This document shows positions 18,195 through 27,975 of a DNA stretch of 64,000 nt, piece by piece. The notes beneath the pieces were generated by a model. That model worked only from the letters and a program-made list of their open reading frames with translations, ran no database searches and had not been told where the DNA came from. The DNA lies in contig NC_007947.1 of assembly GCF_000013705.1 (NCBI RefSeq), positions 1,364,001 through 1,428,000 of the forward strand. The letters are read 5' to 3'. Position 1 is the stretch's first letter; every line of letters begins with the position of its first letter. Origin of the DNA: Methylobacillus flagellatus KT. Its GTDB lineage: Bacteria > Pseudomonadota > Gammaproteobacteria > Burkholderiales > Methylophilaceae. The translations under genes were made by a program, and so were the position numbers.

Positions 18195-18908
18195 ATGAGC
18201 TATCGCACGAATGAATATGGGCAGCCTGTCGGGGAGGCCTTGCCCGACTGGACGCCGCGTCCGCTTCCATCCCGTGTCACCTTGCAAGGCCGCTACTGTC
18301 GGCTGGAACCCATCGCAGATCGCCATGTGGCAAGCCTGTTTGCCGCATACCATCAGGCACCTGATAGCCGGGACTGGACGTATATTCCCTTGGAACGGCC
18401 GGAGAGCCTGGACGATTTCCATGCATATGTCTCGTCGTTGCAAGCATCGGCAGATCCGCTGCATTACGCGATTGTCGATTCTGTCACTCATCATGCACTG
18501 GGCATGCTCGCACTGATGCGGATCGCGCCTGCGGCAGGCTCGGCGGAGGTTGGTTATTCGCCCGCCCTGCAGAAATCCACGGCGGCGACCGAGGCTCAGT
18601 TCCTGCTGATGCAATATGTATTCGATACCCTTGGCTACCGGCGCTATGAATGGAAGTGCGACAGCCTGAATGCGCCTTCTCGGGCTGCCGCGTTGCGGCT
18701 GGGCTTTCAATTCGAAGGCATTTTTCGCCAGGCGGTCGTGTACAAGGGGCGCAACCGGGATACGGCCTGGTTTTCAATGATCGACAGCGAGTGGCCGAGG
18801 CTGTCGCAGGCATACCGGCAATGGTTGTCACCGGACAATATTGATGCGTCGGGCAAGCAGCTTCAGCGGTTGAAGGCCTTCATGCCAGCGCGTGGTCTTG
18901 CAAGGTAG
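18195..18908 (+). CDS. GNAT family N-acetyltransferase (RimJ/RimL-like)
   Basis: Protein of 237 residues with the GNAT fold: substrate-binding N-terminus, a strand pair around HALGMLALMRIAPAAGSAEVGY, and an acetyl-CoA region ending NAPSRAAALRLGFQFEGIFRQ, which is typical of RimL-like acetyltransferases. The acceptor is unknown. It follows the amidotransferase gene by 4 bases. Confidence 0.9.
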   Translation: MSYRTNEYGQPVGEALPDWTPRPLPSRVTLQGRYCRLEPIADRHVASLFAAYHQAPDSRDWTYIPLERPESLDDFHAYVSSLQASADPLHYAIVDSVTHHALGMLALMRIAPAAGSAEVGYSPALQKSTAATEAQFLLMQYVFDTLGYRRYEWKCDSLNAPSRAAALRLGFQFEGIFRQAVVYKGRNRDTAWFSMIDSEWPRLSQAYRQWLSPDNIDASGKQLQRLKAFMPARGLAR

Positions 18909-19256
18909 TAGGGCCTTCGCTGGATTACTGTCAGCAACAGTCTATCAATGCGGGTGAAGGAATCCAGGCTCCGGTCGGCAAGGTCAATAGCCGGTTGCAC
19001 TTGAACAGGTAGTCGAGGATCTCGCGAGAGTGCCGCCAGGGCTGCATGCATCATGCCCGTCATTCCGCCCAGTTCATGCTATGGCCTGTTGCCAATCATG
19101 ATGTCGTCTTGCCTATTGCCTGACCATCGCAAACTTTTCAGATGTCTGCCGGCAGTTTGCCGGAGTGTGCAATACGCCGCTAAATCATCGTCGTCAGATT
19201 ATTGTCAGCCAGGGTTAAGGTTGGTGTATGGACCGCCTGCCTACAATCTGGCCATC
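18909..19256. promoter_or_regulatory. Upstream region of the RND efflux operon
   Basis: No gene is supported. Two GTCAG elements at 19193-19197 and 19204-19208 are 11 bp apart, one helical turn, the arrangement used by OmpR-type regulators. They lie about 50 bases upstream of the first operon gene, and an OmpR-type regulator is encoded in the same operon. The repeat is short, so chance cannot be excluded. Confidence 0.35.
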
Positions 19257-20534
19257 ATGCAGAAAAGATGGGGCCGTTTGCTGTGCATGGCTGTGCTGGT
19301 ATCGTCGGGATGGGGTGCCACCCCGTTGCAGGCGGAAGAGCCTGAGCCATTGACCCTGCGCCAGCTGGCGCAGGAGTTGCGTGCGCGCAACCCGCAGTTC
19401 GTGCAGGCCGAGCAGGCGCGTGCACAGATCGAGGCGCGCATTCCCCAGGCGCTGGCATGGGACCAGCCCATGATTGGCATGGAGCAAACACCGTTGCCGC
19501 GTAGCCCGCTCAATATCAATCATTCCCAGGGCATGAGTTACCGCCTGACGCAAACCATGTCGTTCCCGGGCAAGAAGCGCCTGGCCGCTGACATCCTGGA
19601 AGCAGAGGCGGGCAGCGCTGGTGCGCAGATCGACGGCTTGTATGTCGACCTGCTGGCGCAATTGAAGCGCCAGTACTACCAGTTGCTCGCCCTGCAGCAA
19701 CTGGCCGACATCAACCGCAACACGATCGAACGCCTTGGCCAGATCAAGCAGGTGGCCAAGGTGCGCTATGCCAACAATGCCGCGGCATTCGTGGAGTACA
19801 TGAACGCCCAGGTGGCGCACGGCAGCGCTGAAAATAACATCTACCAGACCCAGCGCCTGATCGAGCAAACCCAGCAGGGGCTGAATGCCCTGATCGGGCG
19901 CGACCCCGCCCAGCCGCTTGCCATCATGGCCGAGACATGGTCGGGATTGGAGCTGCCGCCGCTGGCGGAATTGACCAGCCGGGCACGGGAGCTGCATCCA
20001 AATTTGCGCGATTCGGCCCACCGATTGCAAGCGGCGCAAAAAAGTCTGGACCTGGCGAAAAAAGCCTATTACCCAGATATGCAGCTCATCCTGACCAAAC
20101 ACAGCAACAATCCGCCTTATGGACTGGCGGGCAACGAATATGGCGTGGAGGTGGATTTGATCCTGCCGACCTGGTTCTTCGAGCGCGAAAAAGCGGGCGT
20201 CAGCGAGGCCAATGCAGGTGTGATCTCCGCGCAGGCCGGGGTAGAGCTGGCATGGCGGCAGGTGCAATTGGAGATTGCCAATGCTTACAGCCGATTGCAG
20301 CAGGTTATCAAGGAAAGAGAGCTCTTGCAGCAGCGCCGTTTGCCGGAAGCGCAAGCCGCTTACCGCCTTGCATTGAACAGCTACGCAAACAACGCCGGGG
20401 ATTTTAACGGGCTATTGCTGGCCCAGCAAAACCTGCGCGATACCGAGCTTTCAGCTGCCTGGGTCGATAGTGCGTTGCAGCAAGCCAAGGCTGCGCTGGA
20501 TGCAGCCATAGGACAAGCAATGGAGTCACCATGA
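19257..20534 (+). CDS. Outer-membrane efflux channel, TolC/CzcC-like
   Basis: Outer-membrane component of a tripartite RND pump. It has 425 residues from ATG 19257, with a signal peptide (LLCMAVLVSSGWG, cleavage near LQA). Two OEP repeats follow, with the typical long helical segments (LTLRQLAQELRARNPQF; AGVISAQAGVELAWRQVQ). An upstream in-frame Met at 19053 would prefix the signal peptide with unrelated sequence, so it is not used. Its stop codon overlaps the next start (ATGA). Confidence 0.88.
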   Translation: MQKRWGRLLCMAVLVSSGWGATPLQAEEPEPLTLRQLAQELRARNPQFVQAEQARAQIEARIPQALAWDQPMIGMEQTPLPRSPLNINHSQGMSYRLTQTMSFPGKKRLAADILEAEAGSAGAQIDGLYVDLLAQLKRQYYQLLALQQLADINRNTIERLGQIKQVAKVRYANNAAAFVEYMNAQVAHGSAENNIYQTQRLIEQTQQGLNALIGRDPAQPLAIMAETWSGLELPPLAELTSRARELHPNLRDSAHRLQAAQKSLDLAKKAYYPDMQLILTKHSNNPPYGLAGNEYGVEVDLILPTWFFEREKAGVSEANAGVISAQAGVELAWRQVQLEIANAYSRLQQVIKERELLQQRRLPEAQAAYRLALNSYANNAGDFNGLLLAQQNLRDTELSAAWVDSALQQAKAALDAAIGQAMESP

Positions 20535-21628
20535 AACGGTTCTTGTTGCCATTGGTATTTCTATCGGGCGTAGGGCTGGGAGGCTGGCTGATGCCGTGGA
20601 CCTCAACCCCGTTGCCCGAGCCGGAAGCTGTCAGTCAGCCCGCGCATCACGAGGATGCGATGAGCGCGGATAAGGTCGCTGCAGATTTCTTTGTCAGCGC
20701 CTTGCCCGAGCAGCGCGAAATAGAGGATGTGGTGCCATTGATGGGACGGTTGGCGTTCAATGCCGAGAAAACGCACCTGGTATCGGCGCGTATCGCCGGC
20801 AGGCTGGACCGCATCTTCGCGTTCGAGGGCGCACAGGTCCGGCAGGGGCAGCCATTGGCAGCGCTCTACAGTCCTGAATATATTTCAGCGCAGAATGAAT
20901 TGCTGCTGGCACATAATACCTGGCGCACCCTGCAGGCCAGTAAGGCCACACAGGAACTGGCACAGGATGCCGAGTCGACCCTACAGTCCGCGCGTGAGCG
21001 CATGCGGGTGATGGGCGCTTCCGAGCAGGATATTGCCGCCCTGGAGCAGAGCAGGCGCATTCATGAGCATCTACTGTTGCGTGCCCCGATCAGCGGCGTG
21101 GTGACACAACGCAACCTCGACCCTGGTGCCTTCATCAACCTCGGCGACAGCTTTATGTCATTGGCCGACACTTCCACGCTCTGGTTCTTCGGGCATGTTT
21201 ATGAACAGGATTACCAGCGCATCCGCCAGGGGCAGCCTCTGCAACTGGAGGTGCAGGCGCTGCCGGACAAACGCTACAGTGCGCATGTCGATATCCTGTC
21301 CCCTACACTGGATGTTGAGACTAATACGTTGCGTATCCGCTGCCTGGTGGTCAATGATGGCACATTACGCCCGGATCTGTTTGCCACTGCTGGCCTCAGT
21401 GTTGGCAAACGTCAGGCCTTGCTGGTGCCGATGGATGCTGTAGTGCGCTCGCAACAGATGGATTTCCTGATCGTGGAAACGCCGGATGGCCACTACCGCA
21501 GGCGGCAGGTCAACGTCAAGCCATACAGTGAAGGGGTGGCTGCTGTGATGGAAGGCTTGTCCGCCAATGAAAAAATAGTGGTGCGTGGGGCTACCTTGCT
21601 CAACCAGAAGCTTTCAGGAGCCATCTAG
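20531..21628 (+). CDS. RND periplasmic adaptor (CusB/CzcB-like membrane fusion protein)
   Basis: Adaptor of 365 residues linking the inner-membrane pump and the outer channel. It has an N-terminal anchor/signal (LLPLVFLSGVGLGGWL) and a lipoyl-type half around GRLDRIFAFEGAQVRQGQPL. The segment SPEYISAQNELL starts an alpha-hairpin, as in heavy-metal family adaptors, and LRAPISGVVTQRNLDPGAFI is the second lipoyl half. No extra metal-binding domain is seen. It overlaps its neighbours on both sides. Confidence 0.9.
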   Translation: MKRFLLPLVFLSGVGLGGWLMPWTSTPLPEPEAVSQPAHHEDAMSADKVAADFFVSALPEQREIEDVVPLMGRLAFNAEKTHLVSARIAGRLDRIFAFEGAQVRQGQPLAALYSPEYISAQNELLLAHNTWRTLQASKATQELAQDAESTLQSARERMRVMGASEQDIAALEQSRRIHEHLLLRAPISGVVTQRNLDPGAFINLGDSFMSLADTSTLWFFGHVYEQDYQRIRQGQPLQLEVQALPDKRYSAHVDILSPTLDVETNTLRIRCLVVNDGTLRPDLFATAGLSVGKRQALLVPMDAVVRSQQMDFLIVETPDGHYRRRQVNVKPYSEGVAAVMEGLSANEKIVVRGATLLNQKLSGAI

Positions 21629-24600
21629 TGCAGGCGACCGGCGCGTTCATCGCAGGCGTATTGCGCCGGCGCCTTCTGATTCTCGGGTTGTCGTTCGGCC
21701 TGCTTGTGCTGGGCTATATCAGTTTTATCAAGCTGCCGATCGAGCCTTACCCCAACATTTCACCACGCAATGTGCAGGTCATCACGCAATGGCAGGGACG
21801 CGGCACCAACGAGGTTGAGCGACAGATCACAGTGCCGGTGGAAACGGCCCTTGCCAACCTGCCGCATCTCAAAACCTTCCGCTCGGTATCGTTGTTCGGA
21901 CTATCGGTAGTGACGCTGCAATTCGAGGAAGGGACCGACTCCTTTACCGCTAGGCAGAACGTGCAGCTGCATCTGGATAGCGCCGAGTTGCCGGAGGGAG
22001 TTCAAAGTGAATTGAGCCCGGATGCCGATGCCTTGGGTGAAGTGTTACGCTACCGCGTGACGTCAGAGAGCGGTGATGATGTCATGTTGCTCAAGTCCTT
22101 GCAGGACTGGGAAGTCTACCGCCAACTCAGAACAGTGCCAGGCATTGCAGACATCAATAGCTTTGGTGGACCGACCAAGCAATATCAGGTGCTGCCAGAT
22201 ATCCGCAAGCTGCAATCCTTCAATATCTCGCTCAACGAGCTGGTTGAGGCATTGAGCAATGCCAACGCCAATGCCGGCGGCGGCAATCTGAGGGCGGGGG
22301 AGCAACAGTACGTGGTGCGCGGTATCGGCTTGATCAAGACCCTGCAGGATGTACGCAATATCGTGATCGTGTCGCGCAACGGCTTGCCGATCCGTGTGGG
22401 CGATGTGGCGCGCGTGGAGTTCGGGTTCGCGCCGCGGCTGGGCGTGGTGCAGTACAACCAGGACCCGGATGCGGTAGAGGGCATTGTACTGATGCGCCGT
22501 GGCGGCAATGCGTCTGAAATGCTGGCGCGCGTCCACGACAAGGTCGACGAGATCAACCGCGGCGGCATCCTGCCGCAAGGTATCAAACTGGAGCCTTTCT
22601 ATGACCGGCAGGAACTGCTGGATTTGACCATGGGCACGGTGCACCACACCTTGCTGTTCGGCATGGCGCTGGTACTGATCGTGTTGTTCATTTTTCTCGG
22701 CAGCCTGCGCGCCGCGTTGACTGTGGCCCTGGTGATTCCTCTGGCGCTCAGCGTTTCTTTCGCCGGCATGGTATGGGCGATCCCGGCCAACCTGATTTCG
22801 CTGGGCGCGATCGATTTCGGCCTGATCGTTGATGCGGCCGTGATCGTGATCGAGAACATCATGCGCCGCATGGAAAACGGCACCAGCAACCTGCGCCAGA
22901 CCATTGTCGCGGCGGCGGCGGAGGTGCAACGCCCGATGATCTTCTCCACCATGATCATCATCATGGCTTATGCGCCGCTGTTCATCATGGGCGGCGTGGA
23001 AGGCAAGATTTTCCATCCCATGGCCTATACCATGGGTCTCGCCTTGCTCGCCTCCATGGTGTTGAGCCTGACTTTCGTTCCCTCCGCGGCTTCCTTCCTG
23101 TTCAAGCCGAACAAGCTGGAGCACAGGCCTGGCATGATCAACCTCCTGCTCAAGCTCTATCGCCCGGTACTGGCCAGGCTGATGCACAATCCAGGCCTGG
23201 TAGCCTTGGGGGCGGTACTTGCTTTTTCCCTTGCCATGTTTGGCGCCAGCCGTCTGGGCACCACTTTTTTACCGACATTGGAGGAAAACAATCTCTGGGT
23301 GCGTATCAGCCTGCCTAATACCGTGGACCTGCAATATTCGTCGGGCTTCGCTACCCAGGTGCGCGGCTACCTGCTAGAACAACCTGAAGTCAAGACTGTC
23401 GTGGCACAGATCGGTCGCCCGGACGATGGCACCGATGCGACTGGGGTATTCAACGTCGAATTCGGGGTCTACTTGAAAAAGCCTGAGCAGTGGCCGAAAG
23501 GCATTACGCGTATCGACCTAATACGCCGAGTGGAGGCCTACCTGCAGCGAATACCCGGCATCGAATACAACTTTTCTCAATATATTCAGGATAATGTGGC
23601 CGAGGCCCTGTCGGGCGTGAAAGGAGAAAACTCAGTCAAAATTTTCGGCGATGATCTAGATGTGCTGCATGCAAAGGCCTTGCAAGTGCAGACCATTCTG
23701 CAAGGCATCAATGGGATGAGCGATGTTGGCATCTTCCGCGAGCTTGGACAGCCGACCATGAATATCCGCGTCGACCGCGAAGCCAGCGCGCGCTTCGGCC
23801 TCAATGTGGACGATATCCAGACACTGGTAGTCAACGCGATTGGCGGCAATCCCATCAGCAAGGTACTGGAGGGCGAACGCACTTTCGACTTGGCCTTGAG
23901 ATTCCCGGAAGGTCAGCGTAACCGCCTGGACCTGGTCCAGCGCCTGTTCGTCGATACACCTGATGGGCAGCGCATCCCGCTCTCCATGGTGGCGCAAGTA
24001 GAGCTCAGCGACGGTCCATTTTTCATCTATCGTGAATCCGGACGGCGCTTCATCGCCATTCGCTTCGGCGTGCGCGACCGCGACCTGGGCAGTGCCGCGG
24101 CGGAGGCACAGAAACTTGTGGCTGAGCAAGTTGAGCTGCCGCGCGGCTATCGTACGCAATGGGATGGGCAGTTTAACCAGATGAAAGAGGCGCACAAAAA
24201 ACTGGCCGTCATCGTGCCACTCACCCTGCTGGCCATTTTCATCATGCTGTATTCGGCATTTGGCTCCGCCAAGGATGCTGGCCTGGTGCTGCTCAACGTG
24301 CCATTCGCCACCATAGGCGGCATTGCCGCACTCTACCTGGCGGGAGAAGAGCTTTCTATTTCCGCGGGTATCGGCTTCCTGTCATTGTTCGGCATTGCCA
24401 TCCAGGATGGCGTTATTCTGATCTCGTATATCAAGAGTTTGTATAATCAGGGAGAGCATGCGCTGGAAGAGGCGGTTCTCGAAGGCGCTAGCATGCGCCT
24501 GCGGCCAGTGTTGATGACGGCGATGCTGGCTGGCCTGGGCCTGCTGCCCGCCGCCTTGTCGCACGCCATTGGCTCTCAAGCGCAGCGCCCGCTGGCGCTC

Positions 24601-24717
24601 GTGATTGTGGGCGGCATGGTCACGACTACTTTGCTGACCCTGTTGGTATTGCCTGTGGTGTTTGGCTGGATTTACCGCCATTATCCCAAGAGCGCCAGCG
24701 CACAGCCAGCTTACTAA
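21628..24717 (+). CDS. RND inner-membrane transporter, CzcA/CusA (heavy-metal efflux) family
   Basis: Proton-driven inner-membrane pump of 1029 residues, starting at a GTG that overlaps the adaptor stop (TAGTG). The fourth-helix motif AIDFGLIVDAAVIVIEN matches the Asp-containing signature of CzcA/CusA-type RND pumps. Two large periplasmic loops and twelve helices are evident, and the C-terminus ends LLTLLVLPVVFGWIYRHY. The family suggests export of divalent or monovalent metal cations, but the metal is not readable from sequence. Confidence 0.92.
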   Translation: MQATGAFIAGVLRRRLLILGLSFGLLVLGYISFIKLPIEPYPNISPRNVQVITQWQGRGTNEVERQITVPVETALANLPHLKTFRSVSLFGLSVVTLQFEEGTDSFTARQNVQLHLDSAELPEGVQSELSPDADALGEVLRYRVTSESGDDVMLLKSLQDWEVYRQLRTVPGIADINSFGGPTKQYQVLPDIRKLQSFNISLNELVEALSNANANAGGGNLRAGEQQYVVRGIGLIKTLQDVRNIVIVSRNGLPIRVGDVARVEFGFAPRLGVVQYNQDPDAVEGIVLMRRGGNASEMLARVHDKVDEINRGGILPQGIKLEPFYDRQELLDLTMGTVHHTLLFGMALVLIVLFIFLGSLRAALTVALVIPLALSVSFAGMVWAIPANLISLGAIDFGLIVDAAVIVIENIMRRMENGTSNLRQTIVAAAAEVQRPMIFSTMIIIMAYAPLFIMGGVEGKIFHPMAYTMGLALLASMVLSLTFVPSAASFLFKPNKLEHRPGMINLLLKLYRPVLARLMHNPGLVALGAVLAFSLAMFGASRLGTTFLPTLEENNLWVRISLPNTVDLQYSSGFATQVRGYLLEQPEVKTVVAQIGRPDDGTDATGVFNVEFGVYLKKPEQWPKGITRIDLIRRVEAYLQRIPGIEYNFSQYIQDNVAEALSGVKGENSVKIFGDDLDVLHAKALQVQTILQGINGMSDVGIFRELGQPTMNIRVDREASARFGLNVDDIQTLVVNAIGGNPISKVLEGERTFDLALRFPEGQRNRLDLVQRLFVDTPDGQRIPLSMVAQVELSDGPFFIYRESGRRFIAIRFGVRDRDLGSAAAEAQKLVAEQVELPRGYRTQWDGQFNQMKEAHKKLAVIVPLTLLAIFIMLYSAFGSAKDAGLVLLNVPFATIGGIAALYLAGEELSISAGIGFLSLFGIAIQDGVILISYIKSLYNQGEHALEEAVLEGASMRLRPVLMTAMLAGLGLLPAALSHAIGSQAQRPLALVIVGGMVTTTLLTLLVLPVVFGWIYRHYPKSASAQPAY

Positions 24718-24741
24718 GACCGGTGAATGTTGAGGAAGACC

Positions 24742-25413
24742 ATGCGTATATTGGTTGTTGAGGACGATGCCATCCTGGCCGAAGGCACTTGCGAGTCGCT
24801 TTCCAAGGCTGGTTATGCCGTGGACCTGGCAGAAACCGGCACGAAGGCCAATGCCATGATGGAAGCTGGGCATTACGATATGTTGCTGCTCGACATCGGC
24901 CTGCCGGGAATGGATGGCTTCGAGGTGTTGCGTCGCCTGCGCAAGCACAACAACAGCATTCCCGTTCTCATCATTTCTGCGCGTGACGATGTCGATTTCC
25001 GTATTTACGGACTGGATCTGGGCGCAGATGACTTCATGCTAAAACCTTTTGTACTCGCCGAATTGCATGCGCGCACCCGTGCCTTGCTCCGTCGTCATAC
25101 CCTGAGCGAACGCAACACCCTGGCCTGCGGCAAGCTGATGGTGGACCTCGGCGCCCAGCGCGCCAGCGTCAATGGCGAGCCAATCGAGCTCTCGATCCGC
25201 GAGTGGGACGTATTGGTATACCTGTTGCGCAACCTCGGCAAAGTCGTGCGCAAGGAAGCCATCATCGAAACCCTGTGTGACTGGAAAACCGATATCAGCC
25301 TCAACGCGGTGGAAGTCTATATCTCGCGTCTACGCAGCAAGCTGGATGCGCATGGCATTCATATTCGCACGGTCCGTGGCTTCGGCTATCTGCTGGATGA
25401 TCCGGTGCCATGA
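24742..25413 (+). CDS. OmpR-family response regulator
   Basis: Receiver domain with phospho-acceptor D51 (LLLDIGLPGMDG), acidic pocket VVEDD near the N-terminus and the conserved Lys in LKPF, followed by a winged-helix DNA-binding domain (SLNAVEVYISRLRSKL, TVRGFGYLL). It has 223 residues from ATG 24742, which has a GAGGAAG ribosome-binding site; a start five codons upstream is weaker. QseB/TctD-like in overall form. It probably controls the pump operon it belongs to, possibly via the GTCAG repeats upstream of 19257 (inference). Confidence 0.94.
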   Translation: MRILVVEDDAILAEGTCESLSKAGYAVDLAETGTKANAMMEAGHYDMLLLDIGLPGMDGFEVLRRLRKHNNSIPVLIISARDDVDFRIYGLDLGADDFMLKPFVLAELHARTRALLRRHTLSERNTLACGKLMVDLGAQRASVNGEPIELSIREWDVLVYLLRNLGKVVRKEAIIETLCDWKTDISLNAVEVYISRLRSKLDAHGIHIRTVRGFGYLLDDPVP

Positions 25414-26768
25414 AAGCTGCCAACAGCTTGCGGCGCAAGCTGCTACGCTGGCTGCTGGTCGCGCTGACTGCGCTGGTGGCCGTGGGGATTCTCACAGATT
25501 ACTTCATGGCCTTGGAGCCTGCGCGTGAAGTCTACGACCAGCACTTGCTCAAGCTGGCCTATAACCTGGAGCGCTCGCTACCGGATGATCCAGGAGAATG
25601 GCATGGGGCTTACCCCCAGATCGAACGTAGCCTACTGCGAAGCGAGCAGGACAACTACGATGCGGCCAAGGCGGCCATCTTTGATCTGCAAGGCCAGTTT
25701 CTTGCTGGCGTGGCAGACCTGCCTATACAGCTGCCCTCAGCTGACCACAAGCCTTACTTCTACGACGCCGAGTACCAGGGAGACCCGATCCGGGTCGTTG
25801 CCATCAAGAGCCCGGTGCTGGATGCTGTGCTCTACCTGGCAGAAACCACCTACAAGCGCAACCGCCTGGTGCAAAAGACTCTGATCCACATGATCGTGCC
25901 CGAGCTCGTCTTTGCGGTTTTCTCGATTGTCGTGCTTTGGGTCGGGGTGGGGCGAGGGCTGCAGCCGCTGGCACAAATTCGTGCCCAGATCAACGCACGC
26001 TCTGAAACCGACCTCAGTCCCATGGACGAAGGCAAGGCGCCGGTAGAAGTCCGCGAAATCATTGTCGCCCTCAACTCATTGCTTGCGCGGCTTGATCGCT
26101 CCCTGAAACTGCAGAACCAGTTCCTGGCCAATGCCGCACACCAGTTGCGTACACCGCTGGCAGGGTTGCAAATGCAGCTTGAACTGGCATCCGAGCAAAG
26201 TCCGGAGGAAAGGATGCAATCTCATGAACGCATGCTGGTCAGCACTCGGCGCATCGTGCGCCTGGCCAACCAACTATTGGCATTGGCGCGGGCGGAAGGA
26301 GAGGGCGAGGTCAACAAGTTTGCCGAACTGGACATCAGCAACGCGATCGAGGCCATGGCGACGGAATGGCTGTTGCGTGCCGATGCGAAAAGCATAGACT
26401 TGGGCTTCGACCTGTATCCCGCCAAAGTCAGCGGCAGTCTATGGCAAATCCAGGAAATGCTCGCCAACCTGGTCGACAACGCTTTGCGTTACACACCCAT
26501 GCACGGCAACATCACCATCCGCTGCAAGCAACAGGAACAAAAGGTCGTCATTGAAGTGGAAGACAACGGTCCCGGCATCCCACAGGATCAGCATGAAAAT
26601 GTTTTCAACCGCTTCTATCGTCTGGATGAGGACCCTGAAGGCTGCGGCCTGGGCCTATCCATAGTCCGCGAAATCGTGCGCCATCATGGCGGGCAGGTCA
26701 CTCTACAAACGCCAGTTCATCATGGCCAAGGACTGTTGGTACGCATTCAATTGCCTGTAATGACCTAG
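25410..26768 (+). CDS. Sensor histidine kinase (TctE/QseC-like), C-terminus supplied by the IS element
   Basis: Inner-membrane kinase of 452 residues: TM helix about 12-33, a periplasmic domain about 35-155 resembling the two-component sensor N-terminal (2CSK_N) type, TM about 160-180, HAMP, then HisKA with H244 (ANAAHQLRTPLAG). The ATPase domain contains N-box LVDNALRY, DNGPGIP and GCGLGLSIV. It overlaps the regulator gene (ATGA). The IS3 element begins at 26756, so the last three residues (V-M-T) and the stop codon are IS-derived; the catalytic domain is complete, so the kinase is probably functional. Confidence 0.93.
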   Translation: MKAANSLRRKLLRWLLVALTALVAVGILTDYFMALEPAREVYDQHLLKLAYNLERSLPDDPGEWHGAYPQIERSLLRSEQDNYDAAKAAIFDLQGQFLAGVADLPIQLPSADHKPYFYDAEYQGDPIRVVAIKSPVLDAVLYLAETTYKRNRLVQKTLIHMIVPELVFAVFSIVVLWVGVGRGLQPLAQIRAQINARSETDLSPMDEGKAPVEVREIIVALNSLLARLDRSLKLQNQFLANAAHQLRTPLAGLQMQLELASEQSPEERMQSHERMLVSTRRIVRLANQLLALARAEGEGEVNKFAELDISNAIEAMATEWLLRADAKSIDLGFDLYPAKVSGSLWQIQEMLANLVDNALRYTPMHGNITIRCKQQEQKVVIEVEDNGPGIPQDQHENVFNRFYRLDEDPEGCGLGLSIVREIVRHHGGQVTLQTPVHHGQGLLVRIQLPVMT

Positions 26769-26782
26769 CGGAAATTGCACAC

Positions 26783-27610
26783 TTAAGCCGCTAATTGTTG
26801 ATAAACCGTGCTGGGCGCTTTCATCTCCAGTGCCTGATGAGGCCGTTGCTCGTTGTAGTAATTGAACCACGCCCTCAATGTTTGTCTGGCTTCATCCAGT
26901 GACTGGAAGTGATGAAGCCAGATGCACTGCTCTTTCACAGTTCGGATCAGCCGCTCGACCATTCCGTTCTGCTGTGGGGTATGGGGCCGAATGAACTCCT
27001 GTTTCAAACCATACTGGTGCACCGTCCGGGTGTAGTGCCGAGAGGTAAATACCAGGCCGTTGTCACTACGCAGAGTGATCGGATCCCGAGCCCTACCCAG
27101 CGTGCCATACCGGCTAATGAGTGCTTCTTCCAGAGCCGCTTCAGCTGCTTTGGCGTTGCCGCTGGGGCTCAACCGCCAGCCCAATGCTTCGCGGGTATGG
27201 CAGTCCATGACGATGGTCAGGGCACACCAGCGATGAACCGGACCACACCAGACCCGTGCAATGTCTGTTGCCCAGCGCTCATTCGGACGCGAGGCCACCG
27301 AAGGTAATGCCTGCACCCGCGATCGGGCTCCGCTGCGACGTTTGCGTACCTGCCAGCCCTTGAGCAGGAACAGGCGCTGGATAGTGTTCTTGTTCTCGCC
27401 CAGTAGCCAGGCAACGGTACGGTAGCCGGCATACGGCAGGTCGGTGATGATACGTTTGACCCGCGCAGCCAGATGCTCATTGATGCTGGGTTTGGTTTTA
27501 GTAGACCGATAGTAATCACTGCGGCGGGAGATACCGGCCCAGCGACAGGCCTGCACCACCGTCACCACATCGCCAACGGCCGCCATCTCACTCATGGTTT
27601 GCTCGATCAA
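26783..27610 (-). CDS. IS3-family transposase OrfB (DDE integrase domain)
   Basis: Protein of 275 residues with an HTH_21-like N-terminal region (YAGYRTVAWLLGENKN) and an rve integrase core. The DDE triad is seen as WATDIARV, LRSDNGLVF and NGMVERLIRTVKEQ. It ends ALEMKAPSTVYQQLAA, typical of the family. The ATG overlaps the OrfA stop (ATGA), which allows translational coupling rather than requiring a -1 frameshift fusion. It appears intact. Confidence 0.95.
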   Translation of the reverse strand: MIEQTMSEMAAVGDVVTVVQACRWAGISRRSDYYRSTKTKPSINEHLAARVKRIITDLPYAGYRTVAWLLGENKNTIQRLFLLKGWQVRKRRSGARSRVQALPSVASRPNERWATDIARVWCGPVHRWCALTIVMDCHTREALGWRLSPSGNAKAAEAALEEALISRYGTLGRARDPITLRSDNGLVFTSRHYTRTVHQYGLKQEFIRPHTPQQNGMVERLIRTVKEQCIWLHHFQSLDEARQTLRAWFNYYNEQRPHQALEMKAPSTVYQQLAA

Positions 27611-27915
27611 TCGTCGGTCGAGTCGAGATGGCGCTGCAACTTTTTTCGGAACTTGAGCTCCAGCATCGCCTCGCCATAGGCTTTCCTGAGCTCGCGCAGC
27701 TGGGCTTCATACTGCTCGGCAATATCCTTTGGATTGGCCTTCAGGGCGTTTTCCATCCCAGTTTCGGCATCATCCATCCACTTCTCGATCTCTTGCTGGG
27801 TGAGGTCGTAGTGGCGCGCTGCCTCGGGCACTGTGGTCTGCCCTCGGTAGATCTGCTTGATCAGCTCCGCTTTGCGTTTGGCTGTCCAGCGCTTGATGTC
27901 AGATTCTTGCGTCAT
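27607..27915 (-). CDS. IS3-family transposase OrfA (helix-turn-helix)
   Basis: Protein of 102 residues with an HTH_Tnp_1-type helix-turn-helix (TVPEAARHYDLTQQEIEKW) and a C-terminal coiled coil (EAQLRELRKAYGEAMLELKF). GGAGTAAAGC before the ATG provides a ribosome-binding site. It binds the IS ends and partners with OrfB. Confidence 0.93.
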   Translation of the reverse strand: MTQESDIKRWTAKRKAELIKQIYRGQTTVPEAARHYDLTQQEIEKWMDDAETGMENALKANPKDIAEQYEAQLRELRKAYGEAMLELKFRKKLQRHLDSTDD

Positions 27916-27975
27916 GCTTTACTCCAATTTCTGAAGCGACTTTAGCATGTGTAGGTTTTCAATGCGTCATTACAG

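Larger units (their letters stand above)
26756..27974 (-). mobile_element. IS3-family insertion sequence (1219 bp)
   Basis: Two overlapping transposase genes are flanked by imperfect terminal inverted repeats. Both ends begin TGTAATGAC when read inward, and similarity continues with gaps to about 35 bases (GGAAATT/TGAAAAC, CACAC/ACACA, AAGCCGCT/AAGTCGCT). The TG...CA termini fit the IS3 family. The flanking bases (GCC on the left, GCT on the right) do not form a target-site duplication. Different genes lie on the two sides, a sensor kinase and a truncated secretin, which suggests that the element mediated a deletion. Confidence 0.85.

Noticed and set aside
27600..27620. Programmed -1 frameshift between IS3 orfA and orfB
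   Set aside because: orfB has its own ATG overlapping the orfA stop (ATGA) and no clear A6G-type slippery run was seen, so translational coupling is the simpler reading.
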